NCBI GenBank assembly: GCA_902606075.1
Contig: CACLEU010000004.1
Location: forward strand, 1-55,820
Length of the DNA stretch: 55,820 bases
Direction of reading: 5' to 3'
Source of the DNA: an uncultured Pelagibacteraceae bacterium
GTDB lineage: Bacteria; Pseudomonadota; Alphaproteobacteria; Pelagibacterales; Pelagibacteraceae
Positions 19,014 to 27,548 of the stretch are shown in pieces. The notes beneath the pieces are model-generated. The model was not told the DNA's origin. It saw only the letters and a list, made by a program, of their open reading frames with translations, and did no database searches. The position numbers and the translations under genes are program-made. Position 1 is the stretch's first letter. Each line of letters begins with the position of its first letter.

Positions 19014-19965
19014 TGGACACTAGCTTATAATATTTATTTGTAATTTTTATTATAAATTTACTTAATTTTGGTGAATTTTCTGCAACTATATACATTTCTT
19101 TTAGATTAGCATTGCAATGTAAAACTAAATCACAACCTGCGGTAAATGCTTTAATAACATTAGTTTTAATACCATAGGGTAAAGCTTTCATTGATATATC
19201 ATCTGACATTATTAAATTTTTAAAATTTATTTTATTTCTTATTAATTTAATTATTTTTTTTGAATGAGTTACAGAATTTTGATTATCAATTTTTTTAAAA
19301 AGTAAATGACCAGTCATAGCAAAAAGAGAGTTTTTATTTTTAAACATCAAAAAATCGTTTTTTAGTAAATATTGATTGCTATTGTTTACAATTGGTAGTT
19401 TATAGTGTGAGTCAACTTTGCCTAAACCGTGACCTGGTATATGTTTAATTACAGTTGCTATATTATTCTTATGAAATTGATCGATAGTAAAATTACCAAA
19501 AATATCAACTATTTTTTTATTTTTTGAGAATGATCTGTCACCTATTACTCTAGAGGTTTTTTCTCGAGCTATATCCAGAACAGGCACAGTATTAATATTT
19601 ATACCTAAGTTGTTTAATAAATAGCTTATTTGATCAATATAAATTTTATAATAAAGAAGTGATTTTTTTTTATTTTTTTTATACATATCACCAAAAAATT
19701 TCGAAGAATATAATTTGGTATCTATTATTTTTTTAAGTCTATTAACTCTTCCGCCTTCTTCGTCAATAAGAATTGGATAGTTTTGATCTTTAAATATTTT
19801 TTTGATTGATTTAATGAGTTTTTTTGTTTGATCTAAACTCCTAATATTTCTTTCAAATAATATTATTCCCCATGGTTTATATTTTTTAAGAAATAAAATT
19901 TCCTTATTTGATAAATTCGTAGATTTTAAACCAGATATAAATGCCCTCTTTTGACTAATCTTCAT
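18991..19965 (-). CDS. nagZ: Beta-N-acetylhexosaminidase, glycoside hydrolase family 3
   Basis: Cytoplasmic enzyme that removes N-acetylglucosamine from recycled muropeptides. 324 residues form one GH3 barrel without a signal peptide. Visible signatures are DEEGGRVNRLK, the catalytic loop KHIPGHG with its His, and LIMSDDISMKAL holding the nucleophile Asp. Position between argS and scpA is conserved in alphaproteobacteria. The overlap with scpA (23 nt) is unusually long. Confidence 0.93.
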   Translation of the reverse strand: MKISQKRAFISGLKSTNLSNKEILFLKKYKPWGIILFERNIRSLDQTKKLIKSIKKIFKDQNYPILIDEEGGRVNRLKKIIDTKLYSSKFFGDMYKKNKKKSLLYYKIYIDQISYLLNNLGININTVPVLDIAREKTSRVIGDRSFSKNKKIVDIFGNFTIDQFHKNNIATVIKHIPGHGLGKVDSHYKLPIVNNSNQYLLKNDFLMFKNKNSLFAMTGHLLFKKIDNQNSVTHSKKIIKLIRNKINFKNLIMSDDISMKALPYGIKTNVIKAFTAGCDLVLHCNANLKEMYIVAENSPKLSKFIIKITNKYYKLVSNGESKFN

Positions 19966-20215
19966 TTTTGATCAGGTCCCAAAATGATAATTTTTTTTCC
20001 TTATTTTCTTTTTCGTCAATATATTCAATAATATTATCTGTATCACTATCCAACTTTATTAAACTATTTTTCTTTAAATCTAATTTAGAGTCTAGATTGT
20101 TAATAGATTTATAATATTTTTTTTCAAACTCATCAGATATGTAGTATTTAACAGTAAAAAATATAAATAAAAAAATTATACATATAAAAATAATATATTT
20201 AATTTCTTTAATCAT
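19955..20215 (-). CDS. Small membrane-anchored protein at the place of the SPOR-domain gene
   Basis: 86 residues: a single N-terminal membrane helix (about 6-24, IKYIIFICIIFLFIFFTVKY) and a charged, coiled-coil-like periplasmic tail rich in K, D, E and N. In many alphaproteobacteria the gene between argS and nagZ encodes a SPOR-domain peptidoglycan-binding protein of several hundred residues. Here no SPOR domain is present, so this may be a shortened relic or an unrelated replacement. It overlaps nagZ by 11 nt and argS by 1 nt, which supports it being translated. Confidence 0.6.
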   Translation of the reverse strand: MIKEIKYIIFICIIFLFIFFTVKYYISDEFEKKYYKSINNLDSKLDLKKNSLIKLDSDTDNIIEYIDEKENKEKKLSFWDLIKNED

Positions 20216-21936
20216 TACATAGTTTCCGGTGTCTCTACATCTAATATTTTCATTCCAGTACCAATAGTTTTTAAAACACTGTTTAATAGAACAGATTTAT
20301 TTTTATTTAATTTTTTATTTTTATCTAAAAACCTCATAGACTCATTATCTTTTCCCATATTCCAATATGAATGAAATAAAGCAGACAGTTGATATAAATA
20401 GATAGGTATTCTGTGAGGCTCTAATTTTTGTGAGGATACCTCTACACATTTAGGCCATTCAGAAATTTTATTTATTATTTTTATTTCTTCATCATTAAAT
20501 TCATAATCTTTTTCTACTTCTGTTAAGTCATTTTCAATTTTTTCATTGGCATTTTTAAAAACAGAACATATCCTTGCGTAACAATATTGAACATAATACA
20601 GAGGGTTGTCTTTTGATTTCTCTTTAACTTTTTCAAAATCAAACTCTAATTGAACATCATTACTTCTGCTCAACATTATAAAACGAGTTGCATCCTTACC
20701 TACCTCGTTAACTAAATCATCCACAATTATATAATCACCTTTTCTTTTTGACATCTTGAAAGGTTTGCCATCTTTAATCAATTTTACAAGCTGAGTAACT
20801 TTACAAATTAGATTTTTCTTTTTATTAGAGAGTGCATCTACAACAGAATTAATTCTTTTAATATAACCTGCATGGTCTGCACCAAGAATATTTATGTATT
20901 CATCAAAATTTCTTTTTAATTTATTGTTGTGATAAGCAATATCACCCGCAAAATATGTCCAAGAATTATCACTTTTTGTTAAAGCTCTATCTTTATCATC
21001 ACCGTAATTAGTAGATTTAAATAGTAGTTGCTCTCTTTCAACCCATTTAGACTTATCTTCACCTTCAGGAGCTTCGATTTTACCTTTAAATACTAAATTG
21101 CTCTTTTTTAAATTATCTATAGCCTCATCAACCTCTTTTGAATTAATTATATTATTTTCACTTACAAAATTATCGTGAACAACACCTAAAGAAATTAGAT
21201 TTTTTTTTATTATCTCTAAAGAAGCAACTACACTCAATTTAGAAAGTTCATCTGAAATTTTTTCGTAATTTTCATAATTCTTAATGGAATTTTTACTAAT
21301 AATTTGTTCTGCTATTTCAATTATGTAATCTCCTGGATATAAATCTTCATTCTTAGGGTATTCTTCATTAAATAATTTTTCCTTAATTCTAAAGTATACT
21401 GATAAAGAAAAGTTTTTGATCTGATTACCATGATCATTAACGTAATATTCTTTCGTAACTTTATGATCGCAAAATTTTAAAAGATTACACAAAGCATCTC
21501 CATATATAGCACCACGACAATGGCCTACATGTAAAGGACCTGTTGGATTAGCAGAGACAAATTCAAGTAAATAATTTTTTTTATCATTTTTGAGATTTGC
21601 TCCATATCTTTGATCATTGAGCATATTTTTTAAAAAAGTATTCCAAAATTTCTTAACAAATTTTATATTAACAAAACCCGGTTTAACAAATTCAATATTT
21701 TCAATATCTTTATCATTTTTTAGATCTTCTAAATTAAGCTGTTTGTAAATCTCAGTAGGTGTTAATTTATTTAATGAGGAAAGAACCATGCAAACATTTG
21801 TTGATATATCAGCCTTAAATTTTGTAGGAGCTGTATCTACATTAATACCTGATAAATTTTGAGGGATTTTCAATTTTTCAGAATTATTAGAAACTATATC
21901 TTTAATTTTTTTTAGATAAATATCAAAAATATTCAT
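20215..21936 (-). CDS. argS: Arginine-tRNA ligase
   Basis: Class I synthetase charging tRNA-Arg; 573 residues. The HIGH motif is HVGH (136-139) within SANPTGPLHVGHCRGAIYGD, the KMSKS loop is KMSKRKGD, and the C-terminal DALR-type anticodon domain begins near residue 450. A tRNA-Arg(UCU) is elsewhere in the window. It overlaps dgt by 4 nt. Confidence 0.97.
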   Translation of the reverse strand: MNIFDIYLKKIKDIVSNNSEKLKIPQNLSGINVDTAPTKFKADISTNVCMVLSSLNKLTPTEIYKQLNLEDLKNDKDIENIEFVKPGFVNIKFVKKFWNTFLKNMLNDQRYGANLKNDKKNYLLEFVSANPTGPLHVGHCRGAIYGDALCNLLKFCDHKVTKEYYVNDHGNQIKNFSLSVYFRIKEKLFNEEYPKNEDLYPGDYIIEIAEQIISKNSIKNYENYEKISDELSKLSVVASLEIIKKNLISLGVVHDNFVSENNIINSKEVDEAIDNLKKSNLVFKGKIEAPEGEDKSKWVEREQLLFKSTNYGDDKDRALTKSDNSWTYFAGDIAYHNNKLKRNFDEYINILGADHAGYIKRINSVVDALSNKKKNLICKVTQLVKLIKDGKPFKMSKRKGDYIIVDDLVNEVGKDATRFIMLSRSNDVQLEFDFEKVKEKSKDNPLYYVQYCYARICSVFKNANEKIENDLTEVEKDYEFNDEEIKIINKISEWPKCVEVSSQKLEPHRIPIYLYQLSALFHSYWNMGKDNESMRFLDKNKKLNKNKSVLLNSVLKTIGTGMKILDVETPETM

Positions 21937-23042
21937 TTTAAATTATTGTAAAGGTTTATAGCATATCTATCTGTCATACCTGAAATAAAATCAGAAACAG
22001 ATCTAAACTTATTTTTGTTCAAATTTTGATTTTCAATAAATTTTTTTGGTTTCTTGCATATATTGGTAAATAAGTATTTTATGATTTTTTGACCTTCAAT
22101 ATTTTTAGCTAAAACCTTTTTATTATTGTACATTTTAATTCTCAAAAACTTTTTAATTTCATTATCTATTTCTATATAATTATCAGAAAAGTTAATGATT
22201 TTATCATCATTTTTTTCAACATCTTTAAGATTTTTAATTTTATTTTTTTTTAAATTTTTTTTACTGTTAGAAATTATATCTTTTACCATTAAATCTATAG
22301 AATCTCTTATTATTTGATAAATTAAAATTTTATTTTTTTTAACATTTTTATATCTTTTAAAAATTTCTTTAAAAAAATTTATTTCTAAAATTTCATCGAG
22401 CTTAAATAGATTTGCATTTAATCCATCTTGAATATCGTGATTATTATAAGCTATATCATCGGATATATTTGAAATTTGAGACTCTAATGAAGAATATTGA
22501 TTAAAACTAAATCTATTTTTTAAATTTTTAATACCAATAATATTATTTATCTTATCAAGGTTATATATAGGTCCGTTATGTTTTAACAGACCGTCTAAAG
22601 TTTCGAAAGTTAAGTTAAGACCTTTAAATTTTAAATATTTATTTTCGAGAAACATAACTATTCTTAAGGTTTGTAAATTATGATCAAATCCACCATAATT
22701 AATCATACATTCTCTGAGACTATTTTCCCCTGCGTGCCCAAATGGTGTGTGACCAAGATCATGAGCAAGACTTAGTGTTTCTGCTAAATCATCATTTAAA
22801 TCTAAATACTTAGCAATTGATCTGGCTATTTGTGATACCTCTAACGAGTGGGTGATTCTAGTTCTAAAGTGATCACCTTCTGTATTAACAAAAACTTGAG
22901 TTTTGTGTTTTAGTCTTCTAAAAGAGGCAGAGTGAATTATTCTATCTCTATCTCTTTGAAATGGAGTTCGGTATAAGCTGTTTTTCTCCTTAAAAAATCT
23001 CCCAGTTGACTTAAATTGTCCTAGTTTTTTGAAATTATTCAT
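21933..23042 (-). CDS. dgt: Deoxyguanosinetriphosphate triphosphohydrolase-like protein (HD domain)
   Basis: Hydrolyses dNTPs to deoxynucleoside and triphosphate; 369 residues. The HD metal site is H65, H94-D95 in SLAHDLGHTPFGHAGE. It belongs to the shorter type-2 family found in alphaproteobacteria, where it lies next to argS as here. The first 51 bp before it separate it from the divergent A-type Fe-S carrier gene. The middle of the protein is unusually rich in K and N, matching the local base bias. Confidence 0.93.
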   Translation of the reverse strand: MNNFKKLGQFKSTGRFFKEKNSLYRTPFQRDRDRIIHSASFRRLKHKTQVFVNTEGDHFRTRITHSLEVSQIARSIAKYLDLNDDLAETLSLAHDLGHTPFGHAGENSLRECMINYGGFDHNLQTLRIVMFLENKYLKFKGLNLTFETLDGLLKHNGPIYNLDKINNIIGIKNLKNRFSFNQYSSLESQISNISDDIAYNNHDIQDGLNANLFKLDEILEINFFKEIFKRYKNVKKNKILIYQIIRDSIDLMVKDIISNSKKNLKKNKIKNLKDVEKNDDKIINFSDNYIEIDNEIKKFLRIKMYNNKKVLAKNIEGQKIIKYLFTNICKKPKKFIENQNLNKNKFRSVSDFISGMTDRYAINLYNNLK

Positions 23043-23092
23043 ACTTTAAAAAAGGTAAATTATAATTATATTACTATTAACAGCCTTACTAG

Positions 23093-23410
23093 ATGATTAA
23101 AGAAATTAAATTTACTGATAATGCGATAAAACAAATAAATTATTTGTTATCAAAAAAGGAAAAAGGTTCTTTTTTTAGAATCGCTATCAAGGGTGGTGGT
23201 TGCTCGGGTTTCCAATATAATTTTTCAGTGGATACTGGAAAAGAAAATGATGACATTCAATATAACAATATTCTTATAGACAAAACGTCTGCTGGCTTAT
23301 TAAAAGGATCTGAAGTAGATTTTGTTAAAGAATTAATCGGTGAACAATTTAGAATTAGCAATCCGCAAAGCAAATCATCTTGTGGTTGCGGTGTTTCGTT
23401 CTCTCTATAA
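23093..23410 (+). CDS. erpA: A-type iron-sulfur carrier (ErpA/IscA family)
   Basis: Delivers or inserts Fe-S clusters; 105 residues. The three invariant cysteines are C37 (GGGCSGFQY), C97 and C99 (SSCGCGVSF). The divergent neighbour dgt and location beside xthA match alphaproteobacterial erpA. ErpA and IscA cannot be told apart on sequence alone. The stop overlaps the next start as TAATG. Confidence 0.9.
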   Translation: MIKEIKFTDNAIKQINYLLSKKEKGSFFRIAIKGGGCSGFQYNFSVDTGKENDDIQYNNILIDKTSAGLLKGSEVDFVKELIGEQFRISNPQSKSSCGCGVSFSL

Positions 23411-24186
23411 TGATAATAAGCTCTTGGAATGTCAATTCTGTAAGAGCAAGAATAAATAATATAAAAGAATATTTAAAAAAATCTGATCCTGACATCGTAA
23501 TGATGCAAGAAATAAAAACTGAGGAAAAAAATTATCCTTTTGATGATTTTAAAAATCTAAAATATGAGAGTTATGTTTTTGGTCAAAAAAGCTACAATGG
23601 TGTTGCCTTCATATCAAAGAATAAATTAAATAATATAAAACAAAATATTTTTAAAGATAAGTTAAATCAATCCAGAGTTATTTCTGGTGAATTAACTCAC
23701 AAAAAGAAAAAAATTAATTTAATCAATATATATACTCCTAATGGAAATCCTGTAGATACAGAAAAATATGATTACAAATTAAACTGGTTAGATAACTTTA
23801 TAAAAACATTAAAAAAGAACTTAAAGGAAAATAGTAATATCATTATAGGTGGGGATTTTAATATAATTCCTGCTGATGAAGATGTGCACAATCACAAATC
23901 TTACGAAAACGATGCTCTGTTTAGATTAGAGATTAGAAAGAAATTTAGAGAAATTATTAATTTAGGATTTTTTGATACCTTTAGATATATTTATCCAGAT
24001 AAAGAGGGCTATACTTTTTGGGATTATATGAGTGGTGCGTGGCAAAAAAATAATGGTATGAGAATTGATCACTTTTTAGTCTCAAGCTCATTAATTGATA
24101 GCATTAAAGATATTAAAATAAATAAATATCCCAGAGGAAGAGAAAAACCCTCAGATCATACACCTATAGAAATAACAATTGATTAA
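23410..24186 (+). CDS. xthA: Exodeoxyribonuclease III
   Basis: AP endonuclease and 3'-repair exonuclease. The preferred start is ATG at 23410, overlapping the erpA stop by 1 nt, because the product then begins MIISSWNVNSVRAR as in the family; an in-frame ATG 30 nt upstream would add residues that overlap erpA. 258 residues, with N8, E34 (MMQEIK), IGGDFNI and the C-terminal SDHTP catalytic His. It is convergent with znuA (6 bp apart). Confidence 0.95.
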   Translation: MIISSWNVNSVRARINNIKEYLKKSDPDIVMMQEIKTEEKNYPFDDFKNLKYESYVFGQKSYNGVAFISKNKLNNIKQNIFKDKLNQSRVISGELTHKKKKINLINIYTPNGNPVDTEKYDYKLNWLDNFIKTLKKNLKENSNIIIGGDFNIIPADEDVHNHKSYENDALFRLEIRKKFREIINLGFFDTFRYIYPDKEGYTFWDYMSGAWQKNNGMRIDHFLVSSSLIDSIKDIKINKYPRGREKPSDHTPIEITID

Positions 24187-24192
24187 ATTTAA

Positions 24193-25212
24193 TTAAGAAC
24201 AATCCTTTAATGCGTTGGACATATCTTCAATTAAATTAAAATACATATTTTTACTTTTATTTATAGTTGCACCCAATGGATCAAGGACCCCAGTTTTAAC
24301 ACCTGTATCACTTGCAATAGATTTAATTATTGCTGGATTAAATTGAGGTTCAGAGAATATACATTTTACTTTTTTTTCTTCTATAACTTCCCTGATCTCT
24401 GACAACTGCTCAGCACCAGGCATTACGTCTGGGTTAACAGTTAAAGCACCTACTACACTTAAGCCAAATCTTTTTTCAAAGTATTGATAAGCATCATGAA
24501 ATACAACAAAACTTGCATTTTTATTTAAGTCTTTTTTTATTGATTTAGTTAATGTGTCTAAATCTTTTAATAACTTTTTAGAGTTTGATTTATATGCGGC
24601 ACCATTAGAGCTATCGATTTTTACTAATTGATTTGTAATTTTTTTAACTATTACTTTAGCATTTAAAGGATCTAACCAAATATGTGGGTCATACTCACCA
24701 TGCGCATGGCCATGCTCATCGTGTCCATGTTCGTCATGTCCTTCTTCTTTCTTCGCATGTTCTTCATCTTCATGATCATCATGGTCATCTTCTTTTTTAG
24801 CATGCTCATCATCACCATGATCATCATGATCATCATGACCTTCAAAAATATTTTTTTCTCTAAATTTTAATTTCTTTAATCCACTTTGGTCTAATAGTTC
24901 AAGGACCACAGAATTCTTAGGAATAGATTTTAATGCAGTTGGTAAAAAACTTTCAAGATCTTCACCTACCCATATAACTAAATCAGCTTTTTGAAGCATT
25001 TTTGCATGAGAAGGTTTGATTTGAAAATTATGAGGCGATGCAACACCATCAATAATTAATCCGGGTTCCCCTACACCTTCCATAATATAACTAGTTAGTG
25101 AATGAAGAGGTTTAATAGACGTCACAACGTTAACTTCTGCTTTTAACGGGGTAAAAATTAAAAATAAGCTTATAATTGGTGTAAATAGTTTGTTTCTGAT
25201 AATATTTTTCAT
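24193..25212 (-). CDS. znuA: Zinc ABC transporter substrate-binding protein with His-rich loop
   Basis: Periplasmic zinc-capture protein; 339 residues with a signal peptide ending near LKA (about residue 25). Zn ligands expected from the family are visible at H61 (SPHNFQ), H177 (YDPHIWLDP) and the His in FVVFHDAYQYF. Between residues 126 and 171 lies a long flexible loop with 13 His among Asp/Glu, typical of high-affinity ZnuA and thought to gather zinc. The DNA here is a series of imperfect repeats. It is divergent from znuC-znuB-zur with putative Zur boxes between. Confidence 0.95.
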   Translation of the reverse strand: MKNIIRNKLFTPIISLFLIFTPLKAEVNVVTSIKPLHSLTSYIMEGVGEPGLIIDGVASPHNFQIKPSHAKMLQKADLVIWVGEDLESFLPTALKSIPKNSVVLELLDQSGLKKLKFREKNIFEGHDDHDDHGDDEHAKKEDDHDDHEDEEHAKKEEGHDEHGHDEHGHAHGEYDPHIWLDPLNAKVIVKKITNQLVKIDSSNGAAYKSNSKKLLKDLDTLTKSIKKDLNKNASFVVFHDAYQYFEKRFGLSVVGALTVNPDVMPGAEQLSEIREVIEEKKVKCIFSEPQFNPAIIKSIASDTGVKTGVLDPLGATINKSKNMYFNLIEDMSNALKDCS

Positions 25213-25236
25213 GGTTAAATGCCTTTATAAGTAATT

Positions 25237-25249
25237 GTTATAATGTAAC
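25237..25249. promoter_or_regulatory. Putative Zur box 1 (GTTATAATGTAAC)
   Basis: 13-bp near-palindrome, GTTA-N5-TAAC, in the 82-bp gap between divergent znuA and znuC. It matches the general shape of alphaproteobacterial Zur operators (GTTATA..TATAAC). A sister site begins 16 bp downstream. Confidence 0.6.
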
Positions 25250-25252
25250 TAT

Positions 25253-25265
25253 GTAATAATATAAC
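25253..25265. promoter_or_regulatory. Putative Zur box 2 (GTAATAATATAAC)
   Basis: Second 13-bp copy of the same pattern, 16 bp from the first. The wider region also forms an inverted repeat (TTGTTATA at 25235-25242 with TATAACAA at 25260-25267). Tandem boxes would let one regulator repress both divergent units when zinc is adequate. Confidence 0.6.
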
Positions 25266-25294
25266 AATTAAATTACAAGCTAAATTTAATTAAA

Positions 25295-26047
25295 ATGACA
25301 AATAAAAATGATACTTTGGTAAAATTAGACAACGCTGGGGTTTTAGTTAATGATAAATGGTTAGTTAGGGGTGTATCTCTTGAAATTAAAAAAGGAAAAA
25401 TAATAACTTTAATAGGCCCAAATGGCTCTGGGAAATCAACTACGGCAAAAATCACATTAGGGTTGTATAAAAATATAGAGGGTAAGGTAGAAAAATTTAC
25501 TGACAAAATAGCTTATGTGCCACAAAAGATTAATATTGATTGGACTTTACCTATAAGGGTTAATGACTTTATGAACTTAACAAGTACTTTAAAAAACAAT
25601 GATATTGATAGTGCTTTAGAAATTACAGGGACGCCACATTTAAAAAATAAAGATCTAAAAAGTTTATCTGGAGGAGAGTTTCAAAGAGTTCTTATGGCTA
25701 GAGCAATAGCAAAAAAACCAGAGCTTTTAGTGTTAGATGAGCCTGTTCAAGGTGTTGATTTCAATGGTGAAATAGCCTTATACGAGCTGATAAAAAAGAT
25801 ATCTGACACATTAAATTGTGGAATATTATTAATTTCTCATAATCTACATGTAGTCATGTCTAAAACCGATCATGTTGTATGTTTAAATGGACATGTTTGC
25901 TGCTCTGGTACTCCGATAGATGTTGCTAACAATGAAAAATATCAGGAGTTATTTGGTAAAGATATTTCTAAAATATTATCTGTTTACGAACATTCACATG
26001 ATCATATTCACAAAATTGACGGAACAATAGAAAAAAAAGAAAACTGA
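25295..26047 (+). CDS. znuC: Zinc ABC transporter ATP-binding protein
   Basis: Energises zinc import; 250 residues. Walker A GPNGSGKST near residue 43, signature LSGGEFQRVLMARA, Walker B LLVLDEPVQGVD, and the switch His in LISHNLHVV are all present. The C-terminus has a His-containing tail (EHSHDHIHK). Its stop overlaps znuB by 1 nt. Confidence 0.95.
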   Translation: MTNKNDTLVKLDNAGVLVNDKWLVRGVSLEIKKGKIITLIGPNGSGKSTTAKITLGLYKNIEGKVEKFTDKIAYVPQKINIDWTLPIRVNDFMNLTSTLKNNDIDSALEITGTPHLKNKDLKSLSGGEFQRVLMARAIAKKPELLVLDEPVQGVDFNGEIALYELIKKISDTLNCGILLISHNLHVVMSKTDHVVCLNGHVCCSGTPIDVANNEKYQELFGKDISKILSVYEHSHDHIHKIDGTIEKKEN

Positions 26048-26850
26048 TGTTAGATGATTTTTTTGTAAGGGCTTTGTTAGTTGGCATTGGAATGGCTTTA
26101 GTTACTGGAGCTCTTGGATGTTTTGTTGTTTGGAGGAGGTTATCCTTCTTTGGTGATACGTTAGCTCATTCAGCATTATTAGGGGTGACTTTATCTTATA
26201 CAACTGAAATTAATATGGCTCTTTCTGTTTTTGTTATTTCATCTATTGTTGCTTTAATATTATTAAAGTTACAAAAAAAAACAAACTTACCCGCAGATGC
26301 TTTACTAGGTCTGTTGGCTCATTCATCTTTAGCAATAGGATTGGTGGTTATTGGTCTTTTAGCTACCATCAGATTTGATCTAATGGGGCTTTTGTTTGGA
26401 GACATACTTGCAGTCAATGTTAATGATATAGCTGTTGTTTGGATAGGTGGTGCCATAATTTTAATAGTATTAAAAATAATTTGGAAACCTTTGTTTGCAT
26501 CAACCGTAAATTATGAATTAGCAGAAGCTGAAGGAATGAATCCTGAAAAATATAATGCAATTTTTACAATATTATTGGCAGCAATTATTGCTATTTCAAT
26601 TAAGATGGTAGGTTTATTATTAATTACTGGAATGCTGATTATACCAGCAGCGATGGCAAGAAATTTATCAGATAATCCAAATCAAATGGTAATATTTTCA
26701 ATTATTGGTGGTTTGTTATCAGTTATTATAGGATTATTTGCATCATTGGAGATAAATACTCCGTCGGGTCCATCGATAATAACCTCAGGTTTAATATTGT
26801 TTATATTATCATTAACCAAAATAAAAAAAAAATCACAATTGAATAACTAA
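26047..26850 (+). CDS. znuB: Zinc ABC transporter permease
   Basis: Inner-membrane channel; 267 residues with about eight helices. The ABC-3 family pattern is clear from WRRLSFFGDTLAHSALLG and the EAEGMNPEKY coupling loop. It overlaps znuC and is followed by zur on the same strand. Confidence 0.95.
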   Translation: MLDDFFVRALLVGIGMALVTGALGCFVVWRRLSFFGDTLAHSALLGVTLSYTTEINMALSVFVISSIVALILLKLQKKTNLPADALLGLLAHSSLAIGLVVIGLLATIRFDLMGLLFGDILAVNVNDIAVVWIGGAIILIVLKIIWKPLFASTVNYELAEAEGMNPEKYNAIFTILLAAIIAISIKMVGLLLITGMLIIPAAMARNLSDNPNQMVIFSIIGGLLSVIIGLFASLEINTPSGPSIITSGLILFILSLTKIKKKSQLNN

Positions 26851-26872
26851 CTATAAATTGATAAAAAAGAAT

Positions 26873-27268
26873 ATGGCACAAAAACAAGAATATTTATCAA
26901 AAAATCAAAAAATAGTTTTAGATATTATTGAAAAATCTGCTCAACCTATGAAAGCATATTCAATATTGTTTAATGTCCAAAAAAAAGGTTTAAAAGCACC
27001 TCCTCAGGTTTATAGAGCGTTAGATAAATTGGTAGAAATAGGAAAAATTCACAAAATTGAAAGTAGAAATGCATTTATTGCCTGCAGAAATTCGGCTTGT
27101 ACAATTGCAAATGCTACAGCATTTTCTATTTGTGAGTCATGCGAAGATGTAAAAGAAATTAGTAGCTCAAAGTTATCAAAATACCTATCAAATTTTCAAG
27201 ATAAAGAAGGTATGAAATACAACAAATACAATCTTGAGTTTTTTGGTATTTGTAAAAAGTGTAAATAA
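26873..27268 (+). CDS. zur: Fur-family zinc uptake regulator Zur
   Basis: Zinc-responsive repressor, 131 residues from ATG at 26873. An in-frame TTG at 26858 would add five residues but is less likely. Winged helix at about residues 10-75 (MKAYSILF, PPQVYRALDKL) then the dimerisation and metal-binding part with cysteine pairs CRNSAC, CESCED and CKKC. Clustering with znuABC favours Zur over Fur. It should bind the tandem boxes at 25237-25265, and so control its own operon. Confidence 0.88.
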   Translation: MAQKQEYLSKNQKIVLDIIEKSAQPMKAYSILFNVQKKGLKAPPQVYRALDKLVEIGKIHKIESRNAFIACRNSACTIANATAFSICESCEDVKEISSSKLSKYLSNFQDKEGMKYNKYNLEFFGICKKCK

Positions 27269-27326
27269 TCCTTTATTTTAATAAATTCTTAACATAACTG
27301 AAATATTAATAATGAAAGGAAATTTT

Positions 27327-27548
27327 ATGTTTATAAAAAAATATCTAAAGTGGATTAGTACATTCTTAGTTTTAGTAGGAATACTGCTTACAAATTTAAA
27401 TATATATCCGTTAAATATATATTTTCATGGATTAGGAGTTGTTGGATGGACTATTGCAGGATTTGTTAGTAAAGATAAAGCAATAATGACTAACTTTGGA
27501 CTACAAATACCATTGTTCTTAATAGGAATTTATAAGATTATTATCTAG
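27327..27548 (+). CDS. Small two- to three-helix membrane protein
   Basis: About 73 residues, strongly hydrophobic: helices near 7-27, 30-50 and 53-72. ATG at 27327 is preferred because AAGGA lies at a good distance upstream; ATG at 27312 would give 78 residues. Not recognised with confidence; it is reminiscent of small marine alphaproteobacterial membrane proteins of the DUF6552 kind. The stop overlaps by 1 nt the GTG start of the MIP channel, so the two are probably co-translated. Confidence 0.6.
   Translation: MFIKKYLKWISTFLVLVGILLTNLNIYPLNIYFHGLGVVGWTIAGFVSKDKAIMTNFGLQIPLFLIGIYKIII

Noticed and set aside
24682-24870. Open frame rich in Met/Ile/Phe on the plus strand
   Set aside because: It is the antisense of the His/Asp repeat of znuA, with no ribosome site or family likeness.
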